The notes below the pieces were generated by a model. That model was not told the DNA's origin. It searched no databases and was given only the letters and a program-made list of their open reading frames with translations. Shown in pieces: positions 42,825 to 52,451 of a DNA stretch of 64,000 nt. Location of the stretch: contig CAUZXS010000126.1 of assembly GCA_963585895.1 (NCBI GenBank), positions 1 through 64,000 on the forward strand, in the 5' to 3' direction. Numbering within the stretch: the first letter of the stretch is position 1; the number at the start of each line of letters is the position of its first letter. The DNA is from Sepioteuthis lessoniana (taxonomy: Eukaryota; Mollusca; Cephalopoda; Myopsida; Loliginidae). A program made the position numbers and the translations under genes.

Positions 42825-42962
42825 CGCTTGTTGGCCGAGCGGTCTGATAATAAGTCTAACGTAAAGTTGGGCGGGTTTCAATCCCAGCTTCAAACCTCCT
42901 ACCTGTCTAGTCACACTGAAGAGTTGTGATATAACGAAACAGTCTGTCTGGGGATGACAATT
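42825..42962 (+). mobile_element. SINE-D copy with intact hammerhead core
   Basis: tRNA-like head (cttgttggccgagcggtctg A-box region; gcgggtttcaatcccagc B-box region), then gtctagtcacactgaagag leading into the hammerhead and gggatgacaatttatttgat. More diverged from the other D copies in the head, so it may be a subfamily. Confidence 0.82.
42903..42958 (+). ncRNA. Type I hammerhead ribozyme motif (SINE-D)
   Basis: CTGAAGA at 42916-42922 (N7 = A is allowed), stem II GTTGT/ATAAC with triloop GAT and one G-U pair, GAAAC at 42936-42940, stem III ACA/TGT around GTC, and NUH = GTC with C17 at 42948. Stem I starts A-U, C-G, then A/G mismatch, C-G. All core positions are intact. Predicted cut between 42948 and 42949. 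Confidence 0.75.
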
Positions 42963-43092
42963 TATTTGATATATATGTATAAAGAGGATTTGGCATTAAA
43001 TAACCTACAATGGTTGATACGCAATAAAAATTCAACCAAATCATCTACTTTTAATATGAATGTATAAAGAGGGTTTGGCATTATATATCCTT
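42960..43092 (+). repeat. Hairpin-tail repeat units
   Basis: Two more units (aaagaggatttggcattaaa, then tggttgatacgc), continuing the array interrupted by SINE-D. Confidence 0.75.
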
Positions 43093-43104
43093 CAAATCAT
43101 CCAA

Positions 43105-43320
43105 ACTAAGTGGTGTGATGGTTAAAGCACTCGACTGCAAAATTATAGTACGTGAGGTCGAACTCCAGTCACATCAAACAAATATCCTTAAGAAAGGCAA
43201 GAACACACTTATCCTCCAATCTGTGGGTTAAGTAGTGCCACTTATTGTTCATCTTGAAAGATGGCCTTGGCATTAAATAACCGACGAATTTTGCTACACC
43301 ATTACACAACGAACCAAACT
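43105..43320 (+). mobile_element. SINE-B, diverged
   Basis: taagtggtgtgatggttaaa, then gcactcgactgcaaaatt; body ccaatctgtgggttaagtag; tail ggcattaaataaccgacgaa. Confidence 0.8.
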
Positions 43321-43324
43321 AAGA

Positions 43325-44450
43325 TACTACATGGGATAATGATGCACCAGCGGCAAAACCATGTCCCCACCCCACTGATTCATAATCCGATGATCAATTT
43401 TTTGACGGCACAGATGTTTTGTTTGCCTTCTGCAATGGCCCTCTCTATCTGTGGCAATGATATTTTGACTCGATACTAAGACCTGTAACTGTGATTTGAT
43501 CTTGAAACCAAATTTAAAATGACTTCGTCCCGAAATCATCTATAGCAATGATGATTTCAAACATGACTGGTGATGATGCTTTTGTCCCGAAACCATGCCT
43601 GATCCCAAAGTCCTTATCTGATTAAAGTTTATCTTTAATAGCGTGTGTATATAATATCAATAGAGAGATAATTGGAAGTGTGACGTAGACGAACGATGCA
43701 TAAGAAGGTAGGTTTGTAAGTACGTGAAGTAACAAATAAGTGTATTGATATTATTATGCTTAATGACTTGATATCCATGTGAATTTAGCGACGGTTATAT
43801 ACGCAGCAGCCTTTCATGAGAAATTCTCAGGCGTCCTCCAATTAATATTCTGCTCCTGGTATCAGAAAGTTATTTGCTTTCTCATTTGAAATAAAGATCC
43901 TCAACTTGAGATTATTTGTTTTTCTTTCTCTTTTTGTGAGAAGGGAAAGCAGATGTTGGCGGCAAAATTCCTGCGATGGAATCAACCGGCCGCTAATCTT
44001 GTTTGGAATGCCGATTCTTTCTTTAAATAGAGTCAGGATTGGTGAATAATATATGCAAATTATAGCTAGATACTCCGTTTCAAATAAATGAACTAAGTTA
44101 ATTAGCCTTCTGAACAGCTCGGAGGCACCTACAATTGAATTAGAAACAAACAAAATAAGAAAACAAATTCAAAAACATTATTCCTGAATTGTCTTTAATT
44201 TCTAATGTTATTAAAGAATCCACTGATGATAATATTGATTATAATAACAAGTTTTATGCCACTGATTTTGACAGATATATTGTTTTAACGAGGTTATCAT
44301 CTTTCATTCATCGTACACGAAATTCAAGCCTTCTTCCTCGTCTTCGGTTATTAAACCAGCCTTTTACTAAAACCCATCGCAGGCATCAGGCTATCTCCAA
44401 ATCTCTTTTAAGGCACGGGGTCGTCAGTACAATTTGGGTTTAGGTTTTTA
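43325..44450. other. No gene recognised
   Basis: About 1.1 kb without recognised repeats. A 103-codon minus-strand frame (44153-43842) shows no domain. A tandem similarity (gtcccgaaatcatc / gtcccgaaaccatgcc) at 43530-43600 is too weak to call. Confidence 0.4.
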
Positions 44451-44524
44451 TTGACTGCTTGCACGAGAAAAGTCAGAGACCTTAATATGTCCTAAGATTT
44501 TACCCATGGTAAAAATGAGATGGG

Positions 44525-45115
44525 TTCATGCCTCATTCATAGACCTTCGTGTTGTACCTTTCCAACAACTTCTGGAAGGCCCCATGGAAGTCCTCTTGTG
44601 TGAGTGTGTCAATGACCTTCGTCCAAGCCTCTTTCATCTCCTCAATTGTCTCATAACGACAGCCTCTGAGCTTAGGGAATAAACAGAAGTCACTGGGAGC
44701 AAGGTCAGGACTATATGGAGGCTGAGGAATTGTCTTGATGCCCATCTTGGTCAAATAGTCTGTGACAAGGATAGAGTTGTGGACAGGTGCATTGTCCTGG
44801 TGGCAATGCCTCTGACCCGATTTGAAGAGTGCTGGCCTCTTCCGACTGAATCTCTTCCTGAACTCCCTTAAAACCTCAACATCCTAACCCTAACCCTTTG
44901 GCCAATCAACTCTGGTCTATTGACTTCCGTACTCCCCCCACACCTCTCATCATCCCTCACAGACACCCTGCCTTCCTCGAATCTCTTATGCCACTTAAAA
45001 ACTGATGCTCGATTCATGCAAGATGGTCGAAAAGCAGTCTGAAGTATTCCATACGTTTCTGTGGCATTTTTTAAAACAGAATTTTATTGCATATCGTTCT
45101 TCGTCACATCCTGAT
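44525..45115 (-). mobile_element. DD34D mariner element, internally deleted
   Basis: The C-terminal third of a mariner transposase (44533-44884) and its N-terminal part (about 44890-45115) are joined in one orientation with the middle missing. The N-terminal part shows the helix-turn-helix region with FKWHKRFEEGRVSVRDDER. The right half includes HQDNAPVHNS and YSPDLAPSDFCLFPKL, with 34 residues between the two aspartates. I did not find matched terminal inverted repeats. Confidence 0.85.
44533..44884 (-). pseudogene. Mariner transposase C-terminal fragment
   Basis: An open run of about 117 codons from VEVLREFRKRFSRKRP through HCHQDNAPVHNS, MGIKTIPQPPYSPDLAPSDF and RGCRYETIEEMKEAW to LLERYNTKVYE. 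It carries the second and third catalytic aspartates of a DD34D enzyme. Without the first aspartate and linked N-terminus it cannot act. Confidence 0.87.
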
Positions 45116-45323
45116 TGCATTTTTGAAATTCACCAGCTGTGACAATCAGGCTTTAGTAGGATGTATTTTAATTGCTGCTGTAGCTTTTCATTTGAAACTG
45201 AAATCATAAAAATTGGTCCGTCATCTCATAAGATGTATAGCAATAACCAACTGAATTTTCAAGAGTTTACAACAATTTTAAATGCCTGTACAAAAAAATT
45301 CTGGAAACTTATTGAAGGCACCA

Positions 45324-45324
<1 letters not shown>

Positions 45325-45385
<61 letters not shown>
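45325..45385. repeat. (TA)n microsatellite
   Basis: About 60 bp of TA, followed by a SINE-B 3' end. Confidence 0.92.
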
Positions 45386-45386
<1 letters not shown>

Positions 45387-45389
45387 CCA

Positions 45390-45482
45390 CCTCCTGGTTA
45401 AATATTTTCACTGTTCTTCTAGAAGGGTGGATTTGGCGTTTAATATCCCATTAAGTTTAAGATACCATAAAAAAAGAAACCA
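45390..45482 (+). mobile_element. SINE-B 3' end
   Basis: ggttaaatattttcactgtt, then cttctagaagggtggatttg, then the damaged tail ggcgtttaatatcccattaa. Confidence 0.7.
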
Positions 45483-45581
45483 AACCAAATCTATCTATGT
45501 ATCTAAGACTCTTAGCATAAGTTCATCACACTATTTCTAATCTGTCTATCTTAGTCTCATCATATCCGTACCTTAGATTAG

Positions 45582-45584
<3 letters not shown>

Positions 45585-45622
<38 letters not shown>

Positions 45623-45657
45623 CAGTCTCATCGTATCAGCAACTTAGTTTAGTGAGA

Positions 45658-45700
<43 letters not shown>

Positions 45701-45729
45701 ACTCCATTTTCATATGTTCGTATATCTAT

Positions 45730-45791
<62 letters not shown>

Positions 45792-45981
45792 CAATCTGTT
45801 CATATCTATCTATCCGTCCCAAAATATTCATATATCTAAGTCTTTTCCTTTTCTTTCTTTCAATCTGTCTCTCTCAGTCCATACGCATCTCTCAATCGTA
45901 GTTAATTCCTTCCTAACTACCTTTTTATTTATCAACCTATCACAGCTTCCTCATATGTACGTATCTATTGCAGTCTATACA

Positions 45982-46034
<53 letters not shown>

Positions 46035-46134
46035 CAGTCTCTTCGTATCAGCAACTCAGTTTGGTAATAATCTATCTATCTATCTTCATATGTACATATA
46101 TCTATTTATTTATCTATCTATCTCAATCTGTTCA

Positions 46135-46167
<33 letters not shown>

Positions 46168-46337
46168 CAGTCTCTTCGTATCAGCAACTCAGTTTAGTAA
46201 TAATTTATCTATCTATCTTCATCTGTACATATATCTATTTATTTTTCTATCTATCTATCTCAATCTGTTCATATCTATCTATCTATCTATCTCAATCTGT
46301 TCATATCTATCTATCTATCTATCTATCTATCTGTTCA

Positions 46338-46378
<41 letters not shown>

Positions 46379-46567
46379 GTTCATATCTATCTATCTATCT
46401 ATCCGTCCCAAAATATTCATATATCTAAGTCTTTTCCTTTTCTTTCTTTCAATCTGTCTCTCTCAGTCCATACGTATCTCTCTATCGTAGATAATTCCTT
46501 CCTACCTCCCTTTTTTATTTATCAATTATAGCTTCTTTGAATGTACGTATCTATTTCAGTCTATTCA

Positions 46568-46608
<41 letters not shown>

Positions 46609-46690
46609 CAGTCTCAACATATCAGTACCTTAGTTTCATAATCTGTCTATCTATCAATCTATCTATCTCATTTTCAATATGACTATTTCT
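45585..46690. repeat. (ATCT)n tract with higher-order duplication
   Basis: About 1.1 kb of ATCT/CTAT tetranucleotides with embedded non-tetranucleotide segments. The segment from ccgtcccaaaatattcatat to catacg and beyond occurs at 45814 and 46403 (589 bp apart). The phrase cagtctc(a/t)tcgtatcagc occurs three times (about 45622, 46034, 46168). Long serine/isoleucine/tyrosine frames are simple-repeat artefacts. Confidence 0.93.
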
Positions 46691-46726
46691 AAGTTTAAGA
46701 ATAAGCTATCTTTCCCTCTTTCTATC

Positions 46727-46905
46727 ATATTTACCCAACCCCTCCGCTCGGTCAGGATATGACACAACGTCATGTTTTAAGCGGGGTTTAACAGGTTTGA
46801 GTTCAGAGTATACCTTCTCCTAGACTAGTTGCCTTACCAAGGCTGAAGAACCCAGTCTGTCCTACTATTTACCCATAGCTGGAGGGAGAATAATTGGATA
46901 TAGAA
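46727..46905 (-). mobile_element. SINE-A, 3' part
   Basis: Minus-strand; plus-strand aacccctccgctcggtcagg to gctggagggagaataattgg. The head is missing; it runs into the duplicated segment that starts at about 46902. Confidence 0.85.
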
Positions 46906-47070
46906 ATTATTAGTAGATCCAAAGCCAAAGATAAACTAGTAAAAAAAATTATATTTATTGAAAGATAAGAAGTTTTAGAATGTGCAAATATTTAATCTCT
47001 TACATAAACAAAAAAATGTCAAGAGGAACCCTAGAGTATCAGTTCCAAATATCCACTGTTCCAATATTTA
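46902..47070 (+). repeat. Duplicated segment, copy 1
   Basis: From tagaaattattagtagatcc to aatatccactgttccaat this matches 53,991-54,160 with a few substitutions. Both copies continue into a SINE-A at the same point, so the segment was duplicated with the SINE in place. Confidence 0.88.
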
Positions 47071-47358
47071 CCAACCCCTCCGCACGAGCAGGATATGACA
47101 CAAGGTTAATTTTTTTAAAGCGGAGTTTAACAGGTTTGAGTTCAGAGTATTCCTTCTCCTAGATCAGTTACCCCACCAAGGCTGAAGAACCCAGTCTGCT
47201 CTACTATTTACCCATAGCTGGAGGGAGAATAATTGGATTCATACCTTTCCCATGCTATGTGAAATGCAATCAGTCTCGGATTTGAACTTGTGTCACCGTG
47301 TCCATTTCCGTGTCCATTTCCGACGACGATAACCATTACACGACGGGCACCTCTTTCA
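47068..47358 (-). mobile_element. SINE-A inside duplicated segment
   Basis: Complete minus-strand copy with a short internal duplication (gtgtccatttccg twice). The right flank is tetranucleotide repeat, so the right target-site duplication seen in the sister copy at 54.4 kb is lost. Confidence 0.88.
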
Positions 47359-47359
47359 A

Positions 47360-47968
47360 TCTATCCATCTATCTGTCTCCTCATAGCAGTTCCTGACTAA
47401 GGCACTTCAATTTATATTTCTATCAACAGAATGGTTTTAACCCTTCTGCAACGGATATAGTCAGCGAATTGAAGCCCTTATAATATAGCAAAGGGCCTAT
47501 TGAATTACAAGATTATCTCTGTTAGCGAAATCATAGTCTTCTGCATAATAACGGTATTACTACACAATCACATCCAATCATATCTTAACATCTCCTGTCA
47601 ACAACCCGATGGTCAGAATCCTTCTCCCCCTTTCCCAGGATGTTGTGGAAGAATGAATAAGTCGGTAAAAATAGCAAAATTAGTTGAATCAATAATTCTT
47701 CCAGATTGTGTCTTGGAAAAAAAAAACAACTAAAAATCACTTAGGATTCAGGACTTCCTTCCGCCTCTCTTTCATTTAGCGTTCCGGACAAACTGGTCAA
47801 AGATAAAACAGGAATAGAATCGTTTTTGATCTTCGATTAGCTATTAATAAAGCAATAGATTACACTCACTTCCGGTTATGGCTCGCAACAAAAAAAAAGT
47901 TAACCTGACTCTTGAGATTAAGAAAGAGGAGAAGAAAAACATGGCCTTCGTAAATTGGGACACAATTA
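47360..47968. other. No feature recognised
   Basis: No repeat or credible gene. Confidence 0.45.
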
Positions 47969-47971
47969 TAT

Positions 47972-47973
47972 AA

Positions 47974-48028
<55 letters not shown>
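47972..48028. repeat. Palindromic (CA)n(TA)n(TG)n microsatellite
   Basis: cacacaca runs into tatatata and tgtgtgtg, self-complementary over about 55 bp. Confidence 0.92.
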
Positions 48029-48029
48029 C

Positions 48030-48490
48030 ATTGTGTATCAATACTCTTAATATATTTCACATTTACTTCCATTCTGTGAATAATTAGTGCTTGCTAAATA
48101 CAATTACTTGATTTTCTTTATTGAATCTTTTTATGGGCCAAATATATCATTGTTCTCTAGAACAGCTTTTGGCCGAGACTGAATTTTCATTTTCAAGACA
48201 CAAAAGAATGTTTATAGTCTGAGAATTCCTCGCCAAAAAAGAATTACTTAGAGGCTAATACAATCGTACAAATATACCAGCATACTTCTGTTTGATTAAA
48301 AGTAAAACAAAGCCGGCTGACAGGGTTCGAATTGAAGCTGAGAGATAACAAACTTCTTTGAACCCAGAATTTCACTTTCTCCAAAAATTTATATCTTTCT
48401 ATTCTTACACAACCTTGTAAACAAAAACTAAAAAGAAAAATATCTATTCAGAATCTAAGACATGTCAAACATAAAAAAGAAAGGTCTTTA
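48030..48490. other. No feature recognised
   Basis: Nothing identified. Confidence 0.45.
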
Positions 48491-48494
48491 ACTA

Positions 48495-48945
48495 TTATTA
48501 TTGAATTAATTTTTTAGAGTTCTTCACACCAGCGTTATCTGAGGGTATTCCACAGGAATCTAAGTAACAGCAAGTCTCGTCATGACTTAAGGACTTGACC
48601 AATCTCAACAATGCTGTAGTTTGGACGGTCTCGACTCGTCCTCTTATTTTTTTAAAATCATCCATTTCCTGTACCAATCCATTAGTAACGGTACCGAGTG
48701 CAATAATTACAATTGGTATCACCGTCACTTTCATGTTCCAAAGTCTTTTTAGTTCTTTAGCAAGGTCATGGTACTTATCTCTCTTTTCGCTTTCTTTAAG
48801 TTTTATCTTCTGATCAGCCGGTAAATGAACGTCCACTATTCGACTGGTTCTCTTTCTTGTTGATTATCATTAGGTGTGGTCGTCTGGCAGATATTAGATG
48901 ATCCGTTTGTATCTCAAACTCCCAGTGACTTTTCTACGTTTCATT
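48495..48945 (-). pseudogene. LINE-beta 3' end, best copy
   Basis: A 112-codon frame (48836-48498): DVHLPADQKIKLKESEKRD, LAKELKRLWNMKVTVIPIV, GTVTNGLVQEMDDF and RVETVQTTALLRLVKSL. Upstream in another frame is a WEFEIQTDHLISARRP-like stretch. This is the C-terminal domain found after the reverse transcriptase of a non-LTR family; the polymerase itself is absent. An AAT-rich tail lies at the 3' end (48495-48505). Confidence 0.85.
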
Positions 48946-48949
48946 TTTA

Positions 48950-49164
48950 AGATGGATTCTGAGTTGTGCATATACCATTGTTTCGTAGTGTCAAATTTAA
49001 TCTTCTTGCACTATTCCCAGTGGATCAATATCCCCACCAAGTCGTGTCTTGTCTTATACTATTTCTGTGTTAATTTACTGCCTTCACTTATCATGTGATT
49101 GATCGTTTCGTCTCTATCACCATATAATCTATATATACTATTTTGTTTCGTCTGGTCTATTTTT
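48950..49164. other. No feature recognised
   Basis: Short AT-rich stretch. Confidence 0.4.
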
Positions 49165-49440
49165 GCTTTTTGTTAGCCCTTATGGTCTATAACCATATAA
49201 CCTATTTTTGTTAGCCCTTATGGTCTATAACCATATAATCTATTTTTGTTAGCCCTTATGGTCTATAACCATAAAATCTATTTTTGTTAGCCCTTATGGT
49301 CTATAACCATATAATCTATTTTTGTTAGCCCTTATGGTCTATAACCATATAATCTATTTTTGTTAGCCCTTATGGTCTATAACCATAAAATCTATTTTTG
49401 TTAGCCCTTATGGTCTACAACCATATAGTCTATTTTTGCT
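49165..49440 (+). repeat. 38-bp minisatellite with a built-in hairpin
   Basis: Seven copies of a 38-bp unit (tttttgttagcccttatggt, then ctataaccatataatcta). Each unit contains tatggt/accata, a perfect 6-bp stem with a 5-nt loop. A related but longer unit flanks the array on both sides (ttttgtttcgtctggtctat at 49141 and about 49497). Confidence 0.93.
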
Positions 49441-49779
49441 TTTTTTATTTTTATTTTTTGCTTATGATCTATCACCATATAATCTATATAAACTATTTTG
49501 TTTCGTCTGGTCTATATTTGCTTTTTGTTAGTCCTTATGGCGCTGTTTTTTATGCTATCAAAAGATATTCAGTTTCTCTCTTAAGGTTTCCTTTTCTTAG
49601 CCATGTCCAAGATTTCTCATGTGAAATTTCGCTTGTTTGTTACTTGAAATGTAAAAGAGGGATGTTTTTCTTGACTTTTTTTTTGTTTTTGTTTTTGGTT
49701 ATTTTTGTTTTGTTGATGCTAGTGTTGTCTGTATTTTTTCTAGTCAAAATTATCAATCTTCCTCAGCGCATTTTTATGA

Positions 49780-50075
49780 ATTCTTCTATTGCTATTAATC
49801 TTTCTGAGTTTTTCTCATCGGGTTTAGCGGATGTGACTTCACTCGAGTTTCCTGGACTCTTCTCAGTATTCTGGCCGATCTTTATTATACTATAGTTTGG
49901 ATGGTCTTTACTTGTCTTCTTATTTTTAAGTCTACGAGTCATATTACCAATTCTTACGGGATTGTTCTTAAGGCACCGGATACAATTGGTATCACCGTTT
50001 CCTTCGTGTTCCATCGTTGCTTTTAGTTATCTGGCATTCTTTTATTTCTTATTGAGCATCTTCACTTTTTGGATC
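49780..50075 (-). pseudogene. LINE-beta 3' part, decayed
   Basis: Complement of the LINE-beta C-terminal region: plus-strand gagtttcctggactcttctc, agtattctggcc and gaacacgaaggaaacggtg (reverse). Frame broken. Confidence 0.75.
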
Positions 50076-50164
50076 CTCTTATATAGACTGTTTGCATATG
50101 GAAACGGCTAAATAGGAAACTTAAAATGGACTTTCTTTATCATCCTTCTTGTATAAATACACTC

Positions 50165-50735
50165 ATTCAAACGTACATTTGCCCAGTCGGCTGGGGCTGT
50201 AGAATACACCGACTGCATCTCTGCAGAGAGGTAAGACCCCCCCCAACGAGTGTCCTGGATATGACACTAAACAATCTGATGGTGAGGTTCCAGAAATACT
50301 GGTGCTTTGGGGAATGCGTAGTACCCCTTCATTACCATTGCTCCCAGGTCCACTCTGACCCGGAGTGGTAGCACCTGATAGGGCCCTATCTATGAGTTAA
50401 AAAGAACTAACAGCATACTTATGCTAAAATGAATTGAGTAAACTGAATAGCTTGAAATAGAAACGTTTTTGACAGTTAAACAGTACTAACACTTAAACTG
50501 CGTGCTTATGCTTAACTGAATTATTTAAAATAGAACTGTTTTTCGACATTAAAAGTGTATTTACACTTAACTGAATTCTTACATATAACTGCTTGAATAG
50601 TTGGAAATGGAAATGTTTTTGACAATTAAACTATGTACTCATGCTAAACTGAACTGTTTTCAATAGAACAGATTATTTACATAAAAATGGATTTGGCGTT
50701 AAATAACCTACAAAGGTTGATATGCCATAAAACCA
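50165..50735 (+). mobile_element. Family R repeat, complete reference copy
   Basis: Head gcccagtcggctggggctgt, then agaatacaccgactgcatct; body to gatagggccctatctatgag; four to five subrepeats (50400-50675); hairpin tail gcgttaaataacctacaaag, then gttgatatgccataaaacc. About 560 bp and the clearest example of head, subrepeat and tail order. Confidence 0.88.
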
Positions 50736-50811
50736 AACAACCCCACCCCAATCCCTCAAACATACATGTACACAAACACCTACCCACACAAGTACGCACA
50801 TCCACACTCGC

Positions 50812-50868
<57 letters not shown>
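50812..50868. repeat. (TA)n microsatellite
   Basis: TA tract joined directly to the 3' end of SINE-G. Confidence 0.9.
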
Positions 50869-50869
<1 letters not shown>

Positions 50870-50871
<2 letters not shown>

Positions 50872-51105
50872 TAAATTGAATTACAATGACCAGAAAATCC
50901 AGCAACTACTGCGTGTGACATATGAAACCACTGGACAGCAGTTTCGACCTAATTAGGTCTCATCAGCAGCGTATATCATGATCCCTCCCAATGGAGATTG
51001 AACCTGGGGTCACATAATGGAGACTCGAAATTATCACTGATCTATTGGTCCACATAGCAAACAAGCGCTGCCAAATCAATTAGTCATAGTAATTCAATAT
51101 ATGAT
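50870..51105 (-). mobile_element. SINE-G, with hammerhead
   Basis: Minus-strand order: attgaattactatgac, a tRNA-like stretch (B-box region caggttcaatctccattg, complement of about 51,005), the hammerhead (50,974-50,926), then tttctggtcattgtaattca at the other end. The outer ends are short inverted repeats (ttgaattac/gtaattcaa). A second, decayed copy is at 7.9-8.05 kb. Confidence 0.8.
50926..50974 (-). ncRNA. Type I hammerhead ribozyme motif (SINE-G), best in window
   Basis: Minus strand: stem I CGCUG/CAGUG (5 bp, one G-U), CTGATGA (complement of 50960-50966), stem II GACCT/AGGTC with tetraloop AATT, GAAAC (complement of 50941-50945), a two-pair stem III (AC/GU) and NUH = GUC with C17 at 50934. 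Every invariant core base is present and three helices form in the correct order. Predicted cut between 50934 and 50933. Minimal stem III is known from SINE- and Penelope-associated hammerheads, which often work best as dimers. Confidence 0.85.
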
Positions 51106-51118
51106 ATATACTTTCTCT

Positions 51119-51123
<5 letters not shown>

Positions 51124-51170
<47 letters not shown>
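51124..51170. repeat. (TA)n microsatellite
   Basis: About 45 bp of TA. Confidence 0.9.
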
Positions 51171-51171
<1 letters not shown>

Positions 51172-51269
51172 AAAGTTTTTTTTTTAAATATAGATAGATT
51201 AGCTCTGTCGGCTGTTAAATCATTTCAACTCTTCATTATTATTGACTTCGTTTTGTATACTGTTTGGGT

Positions 51270-51440
51270 AAATACACAAACACACAGGGACACCCACTCA
51301 CACACACACAGACGGGCACACACGGACACACACATATACACATTTCACACACATACAAAAACGCATACACGCTCACGCATGCATTGTCCCACGCACTCAC
51401 ACACAGGTATTCACATACAAAAACACGTACACAAACTGGT
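51270..51440. repeat. CA-rich low-complexity tract
   Basis: Imperfect cacaca-rich sequence; open frames rich in His/Thr are artefacts. Confidence 0.8.
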
Positions 51441-51474
51441 GCACTCGAAATGTCCGCCTACCCAATAGGATTTG

Positions 51475-51640
51475 TAAGGGGATTGAAATTGCTTAAAATA
51501 AGAAGACGTCCCGTGATCATCCAAACTAATATATTACTATGCTCGGTTAGAATATTGAGTAGGGTCCTGGTGACTTGAGGAGACTTGCTGTTATTCAGAC
51601 TCTAGTGAAAGGCCACAAGCATTAGCTAGTGGGCAAGAAT
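51475..51640 (+). pseudogene. LINE-beta 3' end
   Basis: gattgaaattgcttaaaata, gaatattgagtagggtcctg and gaggagacttgctgttattc match the LINE-beta C-terminal region. Ends in an (AAT/AAC)n tail (51651-51678). Confidence 0.75.
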
Positions 51641-51664
51641 CTCGCAAAGAATAATAACAACAAT

Positions 51665-51960
51665 AATAACAATAATAAAAAGAGAACTTGCGAAATTGTC
51701 GACTTTGCTACCTGGCTGATCACAGAATAAAACTGAAAGAATGTGAAAATAAGGATAAGTACCTCGACCTTGCTAGAGAATTTAAAACTATGGAACACGA
51801 AGGTAACAATCATACCAATTGTAATAGGTGCGTTTTGAACAGTAACTAAAGGATTACTAAAGGGACTGGAGGACTTGGAAGTTGGTGGACTAGTGGAGAC
51901 TATCCAGATTAGTACATTATTAAGAATGGTACCAAAATCCGACCCAAAAATAAGACCCCC
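51665..51960 (+). pseudogene. LINE-beta fragment
   Basis: gcgaaattgtcgactttgct (IVDFA), aagtacctcgaccttgctag (KYLDLAREF) and ggactggaggacttggaagt (GLEDLEV). Frameshifted; follows another LINE-beta end in the same direction. Confidence 0.78.
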
Positions 51961-52039
51961 AAAACTTTTTTGACAAACAGCTCACCAAATCTCACCCTGA
52001 AGACCAACAAGAGTTAATTAATAAGAAAAAAAAAAGTAC

Positions 52040-52360
52040 TTGTCATCTTGTGAATTTTGCTCCTCCGGCGAGCCACAGATTTAAAATGGAATAAAACGAA
52101 AAAATTGACAAATATTTACAGCTTATCTGAGAGCTAAAAAAACAAACAAACTGTGGAACATGACTGTGGCTATGATAGTCGGCGCGCTTGGAAGCCAGGC
52201 GTAATTAAAAATCAGTGAAGAATCGGGATAATCCGAACCATAACCTTTTTGGTATTTGCTAGAATACTGAGAAGAGTCCTGGAAAACTGAGGATATTTGC
52301 TCACACTCTGACTCCAGTAAAGAACTACCAGTTATAACTGGTACGTCCAAAACTATTATC
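52040..52360 (+). pseudogene. LINE-beta fragment, decayed
   Basis: cttgtgaattttgctcctcc, gtggaacatgactgtggcta and gaatactgagaagagtcctg. The third LINE-beta end in tandem within 900 bp. Confidence 0.72.
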
Positions 52361-52396
52361 AATATAAAATGTGGAGAGACAAACAGATAGACAGAC

Positions 52397-52401
<5 letters not shown>

Positions 52402-52448
<47 letters not shown>
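52402..52448. repeat. (GA)n microsatellite
   Basis: About 46 bp of GA. Confidence 0.9.

Positions 52449-52449
<1 letters not shown>

Positions 52450-52451
<2 letters not shown>

Noticed and set aside
44881-44898. Telomere-like ccctaaccctaaccc
   Set aside because: Only two repeats, and the same bases translate as the RVRV stretch expected in this mariner transposase, so it is coding sequence beside a deletion junction, not an interstitial telomere.
45652-46531. Long open frames rich in Ser/Ile/Tyr/Leu
   Set aside because: They lie entirely in the ATCT tetranucleotide tract, where a 12-bp translation cycle has no stops.
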